Shown piece by piece: positions 20,851 through 32,575 of a DNA stretch of 64,000 nucleotides. A program made the translations under genes and the position numbers. Numbering within the stretch: the first letter of the stretch is position 1; each line of letters begins with the position of its first letter. The notes below the pieces were generated by a model that did no database searches, was not told the origin of the DNA, and saw only the letters and a list, made by a program, of their open reading frames with translations. Location of the stretch: assembly GCA_013339895.1 (NCBI GenBank), contig JABACO010000018.1:2205483-2269482 (forward strand), given 5' to 3'. Source of the DNA: Ephydatia muelleri. Its lineage: Eukaryota; Porifera; Demospongiae; Spongillida; Spongillidae.

Positions 20851-22870
20851 GCCAAGCCGTATCACTGATTGGAATTAATACGCTGTGGTATAAACAGGAC
20901 GGATACCGAGGTTAGATTACTGGGAAGAATGCATACAGAAATGCACACAATCAGCGCGGTGACACTATACGGGGGAAATATCAGTTTTGTGGCAAAGGAG
21001 AAGCGTGGATGCATGGATATTAATATTTCATGCATGCACCACACCATTTTTCATGCCTTTGGGTTATCATTTATCTGAGCGGGAGCTGCGTGCATGGGTG
21101 TAGATGCAATGTCATGTATTCATCGTAGGACAAGTGACTAACTAAGCCACGGCGTGTATTATCATAGTACATACTGCTGCACTGAATTGCGTCTATGCTG
21201 CTAGATCCTATGTGTGTGGGCCGCGAAGTTATTTCATCAACCCAATAACAGCATGGGGTCCAGCAAAAACATTGGATGTGTGAATTAACTTACACTCAAC
21301 CTGCATGGACATCTCTTATACGTACATACATCGCACCCTGTTGATATGTGTGTGGTCGTGGGGTGATGAGGTAGGGCTGATACAGGAGAATGTGCGGAAT
21401 GTGTGGGAGGAGAAGATCATGACTTCTCTGGCGTCGCCCGAACCTCATGCTCAGACCGCTGCACTGATGCTGTATGGTGGCTCGAGGGAGAAATGGGCGT
21501 GGTATATGCAGTGAGGGCAGAGCGGGAATAATTCGGTGAAAATGGATGTAATCTGCATTACTGGGCATATAGTCGCAGCGAATAAAGCAAGTATTCAGCC
21601 TATTGCAGTCTATGGAACTACATTGCTTTCGGTATCCTGATAGAGGCGAATCTTTTTTATCTGGGGATCGAATATAGCGTAGACTGAAATGCATCCCATT
21701 GGTAGCTACTTGGATTTGTATAGTCTTTGAATACCAAGATTCTATGTGACACTCAGCGAATAAAACGCGTATTCAGCCTATAGCAATGTATAGGAATAAA
21801 TTCACACTCATGGTTTCCCGATAAGATGCAAATCTTTTTCATCCGTGATTAAATCTCGTACAATACTTCCCATTGGTATATACCGTTTGTGATTAAACAT
21901 TCGTTTGATTTTAATCCAAATCTATAGCCAGGTAAACGTATGCACACTATACAGAAATCTGTAGAACAGTTTAAAAGACTGCATATCATCTCCATACACC
22001 TGTACAATCATGGGGAGGGAAGAAATTACAAGTGCCCGGGGACAAAACTGACTCCATCATCACCCGCAGTTATGTCCAGAGCAGGACTTGCTTATGCTGG
22101 GATCCGAGCAGTTCGTATATGTCTCAAAGGGTCCCGCACAACATGGCAAACTGGGCTCGGATTTGATAATAGTACTTCGAATTGGCCACATTCGTTGAGT
22201 AAAATGGTGTCATTCTTTCACTGGCACGTCCATTTTAGTGCTGGCATTGGCTCTCACCAGATGGATGAGGTTTTCAGCGATTAATAATACTATACATAAC
22301 ACCAATATCATAGAGTCCTATATGACTATATAGCTATAGGTAACACAGGGTGTCACTATCAAGTCAAAAGCAGCTGAGGACTATTAGCTACCAAAGCATC
22401 AGCAGGTTAAGACAAAGAAAGGTATGGGTGAAACACTGCCTGCTTCTATCTTTACTCCTAGATGTGCCCTGTTACGAAGATCTACAAAAGTGTCTTGCAG
22501 TTGATTATGCAAATCAATATGTACCACCTCGTCTACAAGGTACTCCATGGTAGCCAAGAGGATCCGGTCCCATAGCTATATCAGGTCAAAGCGAACAACA
22601 GGCCCCTCTTGAACTGTTCAAGCCCAGCTACCTCATAATTGCCATGCAGAATTCACTAGTATCAAAGTGCAGATTAGGGAGAGGCAAAGCTCCAAGAGAA
22701 AGCTAAAGAAGCTGAAGTCAAGAGGAGACAGGCTTTATCTGCATGGCTGTTGAATATCACACTATTCAGCTTAACAGAATATGTCCTTTGAGGGACGCGA
22801 CGAGACTCAATGACTGATTCTGGTGAGATGGCATCTGAAAGAGAGACTAAGCCATTGAAGCATGAAGGAG
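20851..22870. other. Intergenic part of left duplication copy
   Basis: Collinear with 34684-37250. Short chance frames only; no recognisable gene. Confidence 0.5.
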
Positions 22871-22879
22871 ATGGTGATT

Positions 22880-23480
22880 ATCTGCAGTGGCAAAGCCAGA
22901 TAACGATATGAAAGTTGGATGGTAAGAGAGGGAGCATAAGCCAAGACCACCAAATCTGAGACTGATTCATCTTTACATGCAGATCTGTAGCAGCTATTGC
23001 AGACTGATTATCAAAAGCAAGACTAAGTGAGGTTGACCTGGCTAAGTGCACACCATCCTGCAATAGCTGCTACAGATCTTTAAAGATGAAACCTACCTGT
23101 GGAGGTCAGTAGCTGCTGCAGCATTCTCAAATCTAGAATAGTCTCCTATGCTTAGTAGTTAAATAAAAATAAAAATATTAAAAAACAGCACAATGCTGGT
23201 AGTCACCAATTGAAGCACCAAGAACATCCAGATGAGGAAGGTGTGTAACCTTCATAGTGAGTGGGAACCTTGTGAAATCATTGTTACTGAAGGCTGAGTA
23301 AATTAATGCCAATGCTTAAACATGGGCCCACCTGTGTATTGAGGTGAAGGCAATAATTGTTAGCATCAATGGCAGCAAGGGCTTTGTGCACGACCAAGGC
23401 AGAGAGCAGAGGGCTTATGGGATCTCCCTGCTGTACACTTGATTCACATTTTAGATGCCTAGAGTGTGCCACAATATAGG
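22880..23480 (-). pseudogene. LINE-type reverse transcriptase relic (left copy)
   Basis: The minus strand reads ESSVQQGDPISPLLSALVVHKALAAI (the RT GxQQGDPxxPLLF block), then THLPHLDVLGASIGDYQHC, then a DGVHLARSTSLSLAFD segment. These are in the right order for a sponge/cnidarian-type RT, but stops and deletions remove the catalytic YxDD region. A collinear relic occurs at 37250-37900, so the insertion predates the block duplication. Confidence 0.65.
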
Positions 23481-24031
23481 GTGGGAACTATAGCACCATT
23501 TTGCCCGGGAAGATGACGCTAAGGTAAACTTGGTTAACAATTTCAATTAGCCAACCTCAATGGTAAGCTATTACAGCTCAAACTTTTAATTTTTTGAGCG
23601 TGTTTAATTTTCTTGCTTGAGTTTAAATAACTAAGCCATAATAATAATTACAGTAATCAGCAAAACTAGAGAAGAAAAAAGTATTAAGCAGCTGTTGAAG
23701 GAAGATGTGCATCATTTACTCATTTTGTAGTTACTGTTAATGGGATCTTAGACGTAATGAAGCGCCAGGGTGACCGATGTGGGGTATGGCTTTGTGCCAG
23801 AATGGCTTTTGCTATCCCACGTGCGACAAATCTTTGCTTGCGTGGGTCCAGAGTAAAATGGAGAAGTGAGGCATGGCATGAATGATGGTTCAGGCATCCC
23901 TCATTTTCCTCACTGATGCAAGCACCATTTGGAGTGTGGTATATTAATGTTATGTATCAATCAGCTGTATGTGTTTATTGTGCATCATTAACTTCAGTAA
24001 CGATTCTTTAAATTTGACCAGTATACCATTT

Positions 24032-24245
24032 GGGATTGTTTCCGCGAAAAGGGATTAAGCGCATAAATTATAAAATTTACAGTACGCGCAATACAAATGT
24101 AACGCTTGCGTTGAAATGTATGTCTAATTAAAAACTCAGAACCTTAACAACTCAATGACAGATACTCGTGCGTAAGAAGCAATATGTAGAGAATGTTTCA
24201 GACTTCTAGAATATCTGAAGAAAAAAAACATCCTTTTTCGCGGCC
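24032..24245 (+). mobile_element. MITE family TTTCCGCGAAAA, copy A
   Basis: Starts GGGATTGTTTCCGCGAAAAG, ends CCTTTTTCGCGGCC, with ATTT on both sides. Internal sequence (AACGCTTGCGTTGAAATGTATG) is shared with the copies at 34952, 38494 and 41839. It is at the same site as copy C, so it was duplicated with the block. Confidence 0.85.
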
Positions 24246-24268
24246 ATTTATTAAATTATGCAATCGAC

Positions 24269-25146
24269 CGAGGGGGGGGCAAGAAAATCTGTACGGACCC
24301 CATCATCCAATATTGTAGAGTTTAAAATGAAGATTAAGAATCTGTTTTCAAAATTAAAATCGGACTTTAAAGAAAAAAGATATGATGGATTGAAAAAGGG
24401 GGCGTAGGGGGTGGTACCCCCTGCTAAAATTGAATTTAAAAATATTTAAAGCGAATTCATGTGTTTTTTTATCTTTCTTCTTTCACTTCAAATTCACGCG
24501 GGAGTTGCATGAATCTATTTCTCTCAGCAAAAGAATTTCACTGATATCACACACGCAATCGCTAGACACTCACAAACTCGGCAGCAAACGATTTTAACAT
24601 TTAACCCCCTAGTGGCAGCTTTAATAATTAACCAATGATGAACGTCGTACTTGAATATGGATTGTGATAGGTGTGGCAAGCGCTATTCGTTAACGTGCAA
24701 CGGCACTATGATGCAAAAGGGAATTTACCGCAGCGGTTAACCAGCATCAAATGCAGGAATCGGAGCCCCCTGCAGATAAAAGGCAGCGACTCCTGTGCAC
24801 GAGCGCAGCAAGTGCGGCTTGTAGTACAACTACAGGGATACCCGTTGGCGTTGCACTGCATGAATCCATTGCCATAGCGTGCGTCCCTAGTGTATCAGAT
24901 CAAAACCAGTTGTTGCCTAAGCCGTTATGTCTGGGGTATTTGCCTGATGTACCTGCACCGTTCGTTCACAACTGGGCATTTGCAGCTCATGGAGTGCAGA
25001 ATTTATGTATTCATTGTTATTTCAGTGCTAATTGTGGTTACGCGTGAGTGAGAAAGGGGCGTAGGGGGGTGGTGGTACCCTCATTAAGAAATCTGATGAT
25101 GGGTGTTTAAGAAATATTTTTTGCCCCCCCCCCCCTCCCCCCCTCG
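24269..25146. mobile_element. 878-bp element with CAATCGAC duplication
   Basis: Termini CGAGGGGGGG and CCCCCCTCG are inverted repeats. CAATCGAC flanks both ends (24261-24268, 25147-25154), and the paralogous empty site (about 38738) reads GCAATTGACCTGG. The 8-bp duplication fits hAT. It contains a Cys-rich start (MDCDRCGKRYSLTCNG near 24658), interrupted by stops, and an open stretch (24751-25047) that I do not recognise. Confidence 0.8.
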
Positions 25147-25154
25147 CAATCGAC

Positions 25155-25780
25155 CTGGTTTTTTCTTGATTTTAATTGCTTAATCTTTTTCACAATTTTT
25201 TTTTTATTTGCTTACAATATTGCTATTCGTCTAACAAGTACATTACCATGGTAATGAACTAATTTTAATTGGGAGTAATAATCGTTTATAGCTTTGTCTT
25301 CATATGTAAATACCCGGTATATAACCAGGTGTTATAGGGTGTTTGCAAATAAACCCAAAGATTTTTTTAACTAGTATTAAACTCAGTTAGCTAACGAGAT
25401 TCATCCTAGGCAAATAGTGCTGTCATAAACAAATCTACTTTATGATAAACGGTTCACAAACTAAATCAACACTCTCTAAAATCAATTGTAACCGTGACCA
25501 AATATTCAAGAGCTGTAACTAATTTTAATAAACCTTGTTGTTAAATAGTCTTTGACTTAACTGGCTATAGATTTCGGATTTTCCAAGGTAGTTAGTGTAC
25601 TCAAATCATTATTTTAATACATGCCACGTTTCTTGATTTTAATTTCTTGATCATTATTGTAACTTTATATTTGTTTTGATCACTCATATTTCTAAATTAA
25701 GTGATAGCGATTTATTGGTATAGAGTAATAGTCGCGCACTGAAATTCCAATGATCTCGTTTTAATTAAAACCATTCCGCA
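25155..25780. other. Intergenic, duplicated upstream of dynein
   Basis: AT-rich sequence collinear with 38745-39374; no gene. Confidence 0.6.
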
Positions 25781-25794
25781 GTTACCGTAGTAAC
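25781..25794. promoter_or_regulatory. X-box (RFX site), duplicated copy
   Basis: GTTACCGTAGTAAC, identical to 39375-39388, 44 bp upstream of the ATG of the truncated dynein copy. Confidence 0.6.
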
Positions 25795-25837
25795 ATCTAC
25801 GAAAGGCAGAATTGAGATCCGCCCACTTTGCAAAACA

Positions 25838-26053
25838 ATGGCTGACACAAAAGATGTTCGTGAAAGCAAAAGAGCCATGATCGACGCTAGACACCAGTAT
25901 CTGTTCTCGTCTGTTGCCGCTAAACTGGGCATGGTAGACGCGGAAGTGGAAGAAGCTATGCTGGACGGGGACCAGGTAACAACAAATAGTTCTACCATGC
26001 GCATCATTGTGAGACACTATTGGTTCACACATGCACCTACAGGTGACTACAAT
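25838..26053 (+). pseudogene. Truncated duplicate of the dynein 5' end
   Basis: The ATG at 25838 opens directly into [20 protein letters not shown] and continues to EEAMLDGDQ, followed by a GT donor (25977). This equals exon 2 of the intact dynein gene. The counterparts of exon 1 codons 4-42 and intron 1 (175 bp) are absent here; the short repeat GACA marks both ends of the missing segment in the intact copy. Collinearity stops 12 bp into exon 3, where a ULP1-PHD relic begins. No motor or tail domain remains, so any product would be a short N-terminal fragment. Confidence 0.85.
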
Positions 26054-26079
26054 TACAATTTTGAGAACATCTACAAACA

Positions 26080-26490
26080 GCTTTAACATAAACTTTATTG
26101 ATGTTCAAACTCAGATAGGTGCAAATGATTGCGGCCTTTTTGCTATAGCATTTGCAGTAGCTTTGTGGTCAGGAAGAGATCCTCATATTGAGACATACAT
26201 GCATGATCAGAACAAAATGAGAAATCATCTCCACACAAGTGCTTCAGTGCAGGACAATTAAACATTTTCCCTCAATCATCTAGTAGGCAACGCAGAGGAA
26301 CGCAAATTCGTATTTCTATACAAAAAACCGTTAAAGTTTATTGTACCTGCAGGCAGCCATGGGGCAGTACAAGGGCACCAGTGGTAACCTTGTGCAATGC
26401 AGTCAGTGCAGAGAGTGGTGCCATGCTAGGTGTGAGAGTATCACAGAAAGCTAATTGCATCAACTTGGACATGTAAACGCTGCAAAGAAC
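26080..26490 (+). pseudogene. ULP1-like protease plus PHD fragment (transposon ORF relic)
   Basis: The plus strand reads FNINFIDVQTQIGANDCGLF, then AIAFAVALWSG, with the DCG cysteine motif of C48 (ULP1/SENP-like) peptidases, followed by DQNKMRNHL. After frameshifts it continues IFPQSSSRQRRGTQI, a CxCR segment, then VQCSQCREWCHARC, a PHD-type zinc-finger core. ULP1 plus PHD proteins of this layout are multicopy, transposon-like genes in sponges and cnidarians (recalled, not checked). The catalytic His region is missing upstream. Confidence 0.65.
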
Positions 26491-26699
26491 TCACCACAAA
26501 TGTTCGCATTTCATTTACCTGTGTATTTATGTAAGAAACATGTTTCATGTGATTTTGAATCGAGATGCAATGTATAGCTACATTACAAATATGTTTTACA
26601 GAGCATCTGAAAAAGGAAATTAAAACAACAGGGACCAATTAGGCAAAGTGTTCTTCATGCCAAACTAAGGGGCAACTAGATTTTGCATGTCATATAATT

Positions 26700-26920
26700 A
26701 AGAAAAAGAAAGAAATTTTTTTGGGGGGGGGGAGGGACCAATTTTTTCAAAGGGGACCATTTATTTCACCTGCAAAAAAGGGGGACCAAATGTTTCATAG
26801 GGGGACCGATTTTTTTTTAGAAAATACTGGTCCCCCCGGACCATTTTTTGCCGAATATTTGGTCCGGGGGGACCTTTTTGTGGCCTTTTTGTGGGGGACC
26901 AATTGTTACATGACAGTGCG
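26700..26920. repeat. GGGGACCA-rich foldback element
   Basis: GGGGGACC followed by an AT-rich run recurs about six times. A 15-bp perfect hairpin, GGTCCCCCCGGACCA (26829-26843) with its complement at 26860-26874, lies at the centre. It is probably the remains of a G-rich terminal-repeat transposon. Confidence 0.6.
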
Positions 26921-27121
26921 CACTACATGTAGACCTGAGATTTGTAGACCTGGTGTTCCAAGCTGACTTTGTGCGACAGGTTGAGTCCATCATTGGTCTC
27001 GATTTGCCATTGCTGTATTATTGACTTGCCTAACATACTTCTCCAGCGCGATCGTTCTCACTAGTACCCTCCTCCACCCCCTTAATTTGTTTTAAGACAT
27101 GCAGCAAAAGCGTCATGCAGG

Positions 27122-27199
27122 CAAAAACAGATTGATGCATGTCGCTAGAAATCAATAATAGGGCACTCGTACGAGTGACATGCATCAATCTGTTTTTGC
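27122..27199. repeat. 23-bp inverted repeat inserted in the right copy
   Basis: GCAAAAACAGATTGATGCATG... at 27122-27144 pairs perfectly with 27177-27199. The left copy lacks this segment at the equivalent site (about 15872). Confidence 0.85.
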
Positions 27200-27499
27200 T
27201 GTGTTCAGTATACTGTGATAATCACTAAGCGACTTGACAACTTTACATGTAGGTCAGCAGGCATTGTACAGTAGGTCAAAGTGCGCAGATGGAGAATTCC
27301 TAACAACTTCCACGGCGTAGCTAGCTCTTCCTGTTCTGCGTGTTGACTGGTTGTGTTTCTATTTGTACGGTGTCTATTGTTCGTTAGTAACGGTGTTTTC
27401 TTTGTCCCTGACGAGCGCATCGCGCCACACACGAGATATCACAAGTACAATCTGTTTGTTACCATACTGTAATTGCACATATCGAGAAATCGCCTATAC

Positions 27500-28295
27500 A
27501 TCGGTGGTCATCTTGCATTTTATTTCAATTGAATTCTAAATTATCTCATAAAATTCTAAAAATCGATTTAAATGTATGCTGTTATTTTCACTGCAATAGA
27601 GTTAAGCAATGTCATGCGAAAATCAAGGCAAGAATCTAATCACTACCGCATCTAATTATAAATTCAGCTTCAATTAATTTTCGGATTGAATAACTACACA
27701 CGTGATCACGTGCAGTAATGGCCAGACTAAATCGGATGGAGTTTCTGCTACGTAAAACGTTATGTTGCCACAAGTTACGAAGTGCATATGCATACGCTCT
27801 AGCTCTTTGATACTAAGGCTATTGTAATCCGTTTCACCACAGATAGTTTCTATGCGTAAAAGCGCTCAAACTACTATACAAAGCTTATGCTTATCCCGAT
27901 GCGCCTTTGAGTATATACATATATAGCTGGGCCTAGCCAATGAATTTGTACACCCCCCTCCCACGTGCACCCCCCACGAAACTCGCCACCAAATGTGGGG
28001 GCATCACCGCATACACACAGAAGTACATATTTATTATTAGAGCCACTGGTTATGAACTCCCAAATACGGATTTAATAAAGGGTAACCCCCCCCCCCCCCC
28101 CTCTACCTTCCGCAAAATCAGCATGAGTATATTGATTATAAATTGAGTTTGAGTGTACATGTGTGTGGAGATCAGGGGAGTGACAACCGTGGGGAAAGAC
28201 AGGTGTAGGTATCTCTCTCAATTCTATCTAGGGGATTTGGAGAGAAGTTGGGGAACTTTGATTGACATCTGTTATCAATCACCTCAAGTATTCTG
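27500..28295. other. No gene recognised
   Basis: AT-rich start, then a C-run (28087-28102). No gene or defined repeat. Confidence 0.5.
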
Positions 28296-28299
28296 GCCT

Positions 28300-28745
28300 T
28301 TAATACAACCTCTACAACAATCTGCACATCTTTCGCATCTGACTTCCTGCTGTGATCAGTTGCCTCTGGATGGATGCCTGTCTGTCTCTCAAAACCAAGA
28401 GCAACCCTCTCAAGGAGGACACTGCTCTTGCAGCACGAGTGCTAGCGCTCCCATGTTTGCTATTAATTGTTTTTAAAGCCTGTTTACATGCTCATTGTGG
28501 AGATCACAAGGCAGGTTGCGCCCTTTGCCACCATGGGTAATCTTCCCCAATTAGCTGGTGCACAAGGTTAGGCTGAAGAGTAGCAAATTGGAATTGCAGT
28601 CGAAGAGCCTCGAGTGCATACTTAGTCTTCCTCTCTGCATGGAAGTGAAGCATACACAACTTCCAACATCTGATGACACGTTCGCCATCTCCTTCCTTAC
28701 AGGCATCAGTGAAAAGGTGTACTAAAGCTGCAAAGTGGCATAGAT
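28300..28745 (-). pseudogene. DUF6589-like protein relic
   Basis: The minus strand reads HFAALVHLFTDACKEGDGER, then VIRCWKLCMLHFHAERKTKY, then ALEALRLQFQFATLQPNLV, then THGGKGRNLPCDLHNEHVNR, a stop, and ANMGALALVLQEQC. The GDGERxxRxWK and GRNxPCDLxxEHxNR blocks are signatures I associate with the multicopy invertebrate DUF6589 proteins, often linked to mobile elements. Stops at the ends make it a pseudogene. Confidence 0.6.
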
Positions 28746-28892
28746 AGCTCAGTAGAAATACTTTACTTGTATACGCGTTGTGTATTTCTAAATGGAGCGC
28801 AATGAAAATCTAGGGCCGACACACATAGAGCGGCGTTTGACATCACTGTTACTTCTCCACTCTGCCCAGCCTTTCTAGGTGAGGCTAGTCAG

Positions 28893-29102
28893 GTGGCTGG
28901 GGCAGCAACTCTGGCTGCAGAAACCCGAAAGCACATAGCCAATGATAAAAGGTGCCAAGAGTTGGGTTGGGCATGTGTTCCCATTGCTGTGGAGACATAC
29001 GGCAATTGGGTTCAAGAGGCAAAGCAGACATTTTCACGATTGGCATCTCGTCTTGTTACTGACACCTCACAACCAAAGTCGCTGACCTCTATGGAAGTTT
29101 AA
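28893..29102 (+). pseudogene. Retroelement polyprotein C-terminal fragment
   Basis: AAETRKHIANDKRCQELGWA followed by CVPIAVETYGNWVQEAKQTF and SRLASRLV matches the C-terminal region typical of the RT family whose GADD-containing relic lies at 10395. No RT domain is nearby. Confidence 0.55.
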
Positions 29103-30180
29103 ATCTAACCTTAAAACGAGTGATCGCCACCTATAAAGGCTATATTCTTTTCGCGGGTGATATACACGCGTTAATACGAGTGTAAGTCACCTTCCATCGT
29201 CACTCCCTTTCACGAGTGAGATCACGTGCTAAAATAGGTGAAGGTCACTCGTCTGAGTGTTGTGCTATCGAGTGCTTTTCACCGGGTTTGCAATCACGTG
29301 ATAAGATGATGATTTTTATGTCTTTCGCAATTCAATCACACACACAACACCAGCAATTGAATACTCCCTAATAAGAGTGCACCACCACTACGCATGCGCA
29401 ATCATATATATAACTAGTTCACTACTAAGTACACTACAATGATGAATTTATAAAAACTAAAGAAATACGTAAAATTTCTCGTTACTGGAAGTCAATCTCT
29501 TGTCCGTAAACTGATCGTCCGGTCTCAAACATTCGTCAGTAAATTGATCACCCGTAAAATATTTATAGTAGGTTCATTTTCGTCTCGAGAGGCGGCTCGT
29601 CGCGATGCATGGGTTCGGCTTTCGTTTCGCGCGACCGTGCAGAATATTTAGCCCTTTTAACTGCTCTTCTTGCTTCAGCATGAACAAGGTAGCGTTTGCA
29701 CTCACCAACCCGCTTGGATTCAGGTACCGTGCTCTTTCAGCGCTGGGAACGAGGAGTATAAGGAATGGTTTCCAAAATAAACTACAAAAGTATGTGAAGA
29801 GTACAGCTGGTCATCAAGAGAAGAATTAGAGAGTACGATTACCACTAATGGCTAGCGCATGCGCGCTAGGTCCCTGGCAGTGTCTATCAGGCCCTATTTT
29901 TCGCCCCCGTAACTTTAATATAAAAATAGGGCCTGGGGACGAGGCTAACTGGAGGTGGATGGGATGGTATTACGATACAGCTTTTGTTATGAAAGGAGGG
30001 GGGTCTTGGTTAGGAAAGGATGGGGGGTTTGATGGGACCAGATGAGCAGCCAAGTGTACAAAAATGGACGATTACAGACTGCCATCACCCACACACTCAT
30101 GTCCAGGTAGGCGTGTGAGATGAAAGGAGACAGCTGGGCCCTGGATTCCAAGCAACCTAGGATCTAGTAGCGGTCCTTCT
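29103..30180. other. No gene recognised; small inverted repeat
   Basis: Contains a 14-bp inverted repeat (CAGGCCCTATTTTT at 29888 with its complement ending at 29935) and a 74-codon frame at 29605-29829 in CpG-richer sequence that I do not recognise and would not call a gene. Confidence 0.4.
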
Positions 30181-30185
30181 GCCCT

Positions 30186-30330
30186 CTACCCTTCCATGCA
30201 TTCCTTCTCAGCCTTCTCAATGTTTGCATTGTAGGTGTCACGCAATGCCTTGGCCTTGAGGTGTTGGTTGTAGTTGTCGTTTGCTGTTTTGCGCTGCCCA
30301 TCAGAAAGGCTGTGCCTCAATGTGACATTA
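30186..30330 (-). other. Coding-like stretch of unknown origin
   Basis: The minus strand reads RHSLSDGQRKTANDNYNQHL, then KAKALRDTYNANIEKAEKEC, then a stop. Composition looks like real protein (helical, charged), but it is a single short segment with no recognisable family. Confidence 0.25.
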
Positions 30331-30362
30331 TACATGTGCGTGCGCACACACACACTCGCGCG

Positions 30363-30375
30363 CGCGGCGCGCGCA

Positions 30376-30423
<48 letters not shown>
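30363..30423. repeat. (CA)n microsatellite
   Basis: CA array preceded by a CG-rich GCGCGC run; length about 60 bp. Confidence 0.95.
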
Positions 30424-30424
<1 letters not shown>

Positions 30425-30427
<3 letters not shown>

Positions 30428-31325
30428 ACTCAGTGACACAACACTTGGGTAGTATATGCATGTAGCTTTCATGCATACGCAAACACTAGTCTGAGGACCC
30501 GCTAGATCCCGAGACTAGTGACACACAGAAGCAAAAGGCCCTACCTATAGGTATCACTTAGATAATGTACATGTTCTTGAATAGAAGAGCGAGCACACCG
30601 TAGAGACAGCTTTGCAATGTAAGAATTTAAGACACTGCCGCTTGTTCCGCCATTATCTCTGCACGCACGATCGTGTTTTTGTTGCAGCAAAGCCCTCACG
30701 TGATCTCGTTGCCAACAAGATGTTGTTGTTGTTTTATGTTGCAGTATCTAATTAACGCGCTGAATTAATACAGATCTACAATCGCAAGTGCACTTGATCC
30801 ATGTGGTAATCGCATAAACAAATACGTATCCGTAAAAATACGGCCTTAAATTATTACGCCCAAAACAATTTAAAAATCTGAGGCAAGAAAACAGTGGGGT
30901 CTAAAAATATTTTGACTACTGTAAAAAATAAAGAAGTACATTACCTTTAATTTCCAAGTGCGACCTAATCACTATCTTATTTGAGCTAAGAATTATGAGT
31001 GATTGAATACATTAATTAGGTATGGAAAATAACATTTTGTATACATCTCTATGGAAAGTGCTATTTTGCAAAAAGATTTCATTGTAAAGAGATAGTTTTT
31101 TTCTACTGATAATCAAGATCTTATTATTCTGAAGCAAAATTGACTGCGACCTAAGGTGGGCGGATTGTAGTTAAAGCATTAATAATCAATGTGTTAAAAA
31201 TCCATTCATTTTCTATGGAAATTATACGGGGAGTATACGCGAATATACTAACCGCAACAATTGTCAATTCCTTTTGACCGGGCATTTCTCCATATGAAAT
31301 CAACCTCTGTACTACCAGATTACAA
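30425..31325. other. No gene recognised
   Basis: AT-rich DNA belonging to the 3.85-kb segment found only in the right-hand duplication copy. Confidence 0.5.
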
Positions 31326-31537
31326 TTACCTCCATTCTTTTTGTTTAAATTTCATCTTTCACAATTATACTGATCAATGCGGAACTATATATAGCTAGCC
31401 TTCTAGATGTACCAAATGTTTGCATCAGTTGTCCATTTATTACAATATTTGGATGAATGGCGGGAGAAATTTATTATGCATTGGTTACCTATCTCGCACT
31501 GGTGTGCCAGTAGTGGGGTGACCTTCCGAATGTAACA

Positions 31538-32575
31538 TCAGTCACCACCACTAGCATTCGTAGGTTTCAACTCCCAGCAGAACAGATCTTTCATACGGGT
31601 TCTGAATCTTTTATTTATTGCCATCAGGAGCAATGGACTTACCGTGGGTATCAGGTAGGCGCACACAGCCATAGCAACATGCAGCAGTGGCACGTCCACT
31701 TCTCGAAAAGGTTTCCCTTCGCTAATGGCTATCGCTGCAACCACAGTGAAATACACAGTCCCAGGAATGAAAGGTACCGGCATTGAAACGAAGAATACGC
31801 AAGCCATTGACTTGAGAGTCCTTACTTCAGCTTCCAAGGAGATGGGGATGTCCATATGATAAAGCATCACCGGCTCCGTACGAACACGCATTTTTTTGAT
31901 GATATAAAGCGCTTTGAACGTGTAAGCGTAGTGGGCGGTGCAGAAAGCAAGCGAAGCTAGGTTAGAGATCCATACTATTAGCAAGTATAAAACGACCAAT
32001 GGAAGCAAACGTCGTTCTTCAATCCATCCATTTGGTGTATAACAAGAAAAGACGTCCGGATCCGTCGTCCCCACTATATGGCCCACCTGAACGACGGCTG
32101 ACACACTAGTGAATATTGCCGTAATCCAGACCATGGCTACGTAGATATACGTTCTTCTTGAGTACAATTTCCACTCAGAGAAATGAACAACTGCTCCGTA
32201 CCTCTCTCGACTGATACACATGTTTAGCACCAAGTGTAACATACTGACAGCGGACGTGACGAACTGGTTCAGTGAGCATATTGTCTGTCCCAGTACCCAT
32301 TCCTTGGTCACAGTTGATATCAGTAACGTTAGCGCTGGGAAAAGAGAGAGTAGATTGCTGATGGCCACGGAGTAGAGGTAGATGTTGATGTTGTTCTGTC
32401 CTTTCACGCTACTGGCCTTCACGAGTAGAGCGATTAGGAGGAGATTTGAGACCAGGCCAACCAATAACTGCATGAGCAATACGGGCGCGAAGATCACTGC
32501 TAACTCTGGGAGTCCAGTTGTTGCAGACGAGTTTGCCGCTAGTTCAGTCGTGTTGAGAGCGCTGGTTTTCTCCAT
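31538..32575 (-). CDS. Class A (rhodopsin-like) GPCR
   Basis: A single-exon gene of 345 residues starts at the ATG at 32575 (MEKTSALNTTELAANSS, with two N-glycosylation sites). Seven hydrophobic segments lie at about residues 25-53, 64-88, 99-121, 143-165, 190-215, 254-280 and 295-320. Visible class A marks are Asn44 (1.50), Cys100 and Cys178 for the loop disulfide, SRERY 122-126 (DRY position), Trp150 (4.50) and Pro314 in TVSPLLLMAINKRF (NPxxY position, altered). The short tail lacks an obvious palmitoylation cysteine cluster. Ligand and G protein are unknown. It is the intact paralogue of the pseudogene at 16297 and lies 1 kb from the second receptor gene, same strand. Confidence 0.88.
   Translation of the reverse strand: MEKTSALNTTELAANSSATTGLPELAVIFAPVLLMQLLVGLVSNLLLIALLVKASSVKGQNNINIYLYSVAISNLLSLFPALTLLISTVTKEWVLGQTICSLNQFVTSAVSMLHLVLNMCISRERYGAVVHFSEWKLYSRRTYIYVAMVWITAIFTSVSAVVQVGHIVGTTDPDVFSCYTPNGWIEERRLLPLVVLYLLIVWISNLASLAFCTAHYAYTFKALYIIKKMRVRTEPVMLYHMDIPISLEAEVRTLKSMACVFFVSMPVPFIPGTVYFTVVAAIAISEGKPFREVDVPLLHVAMAVCAYLIPTVSPLLLMAINKRFRTRMKDLFCWELKPTNASGGD

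Noticed and set aside
28740-28800. tRNA gene (TAGCTCAGT resembles a D-arm)
   Set aside because: No T-arm GTTCRA sequence or acceptor-stem pairing downstream.
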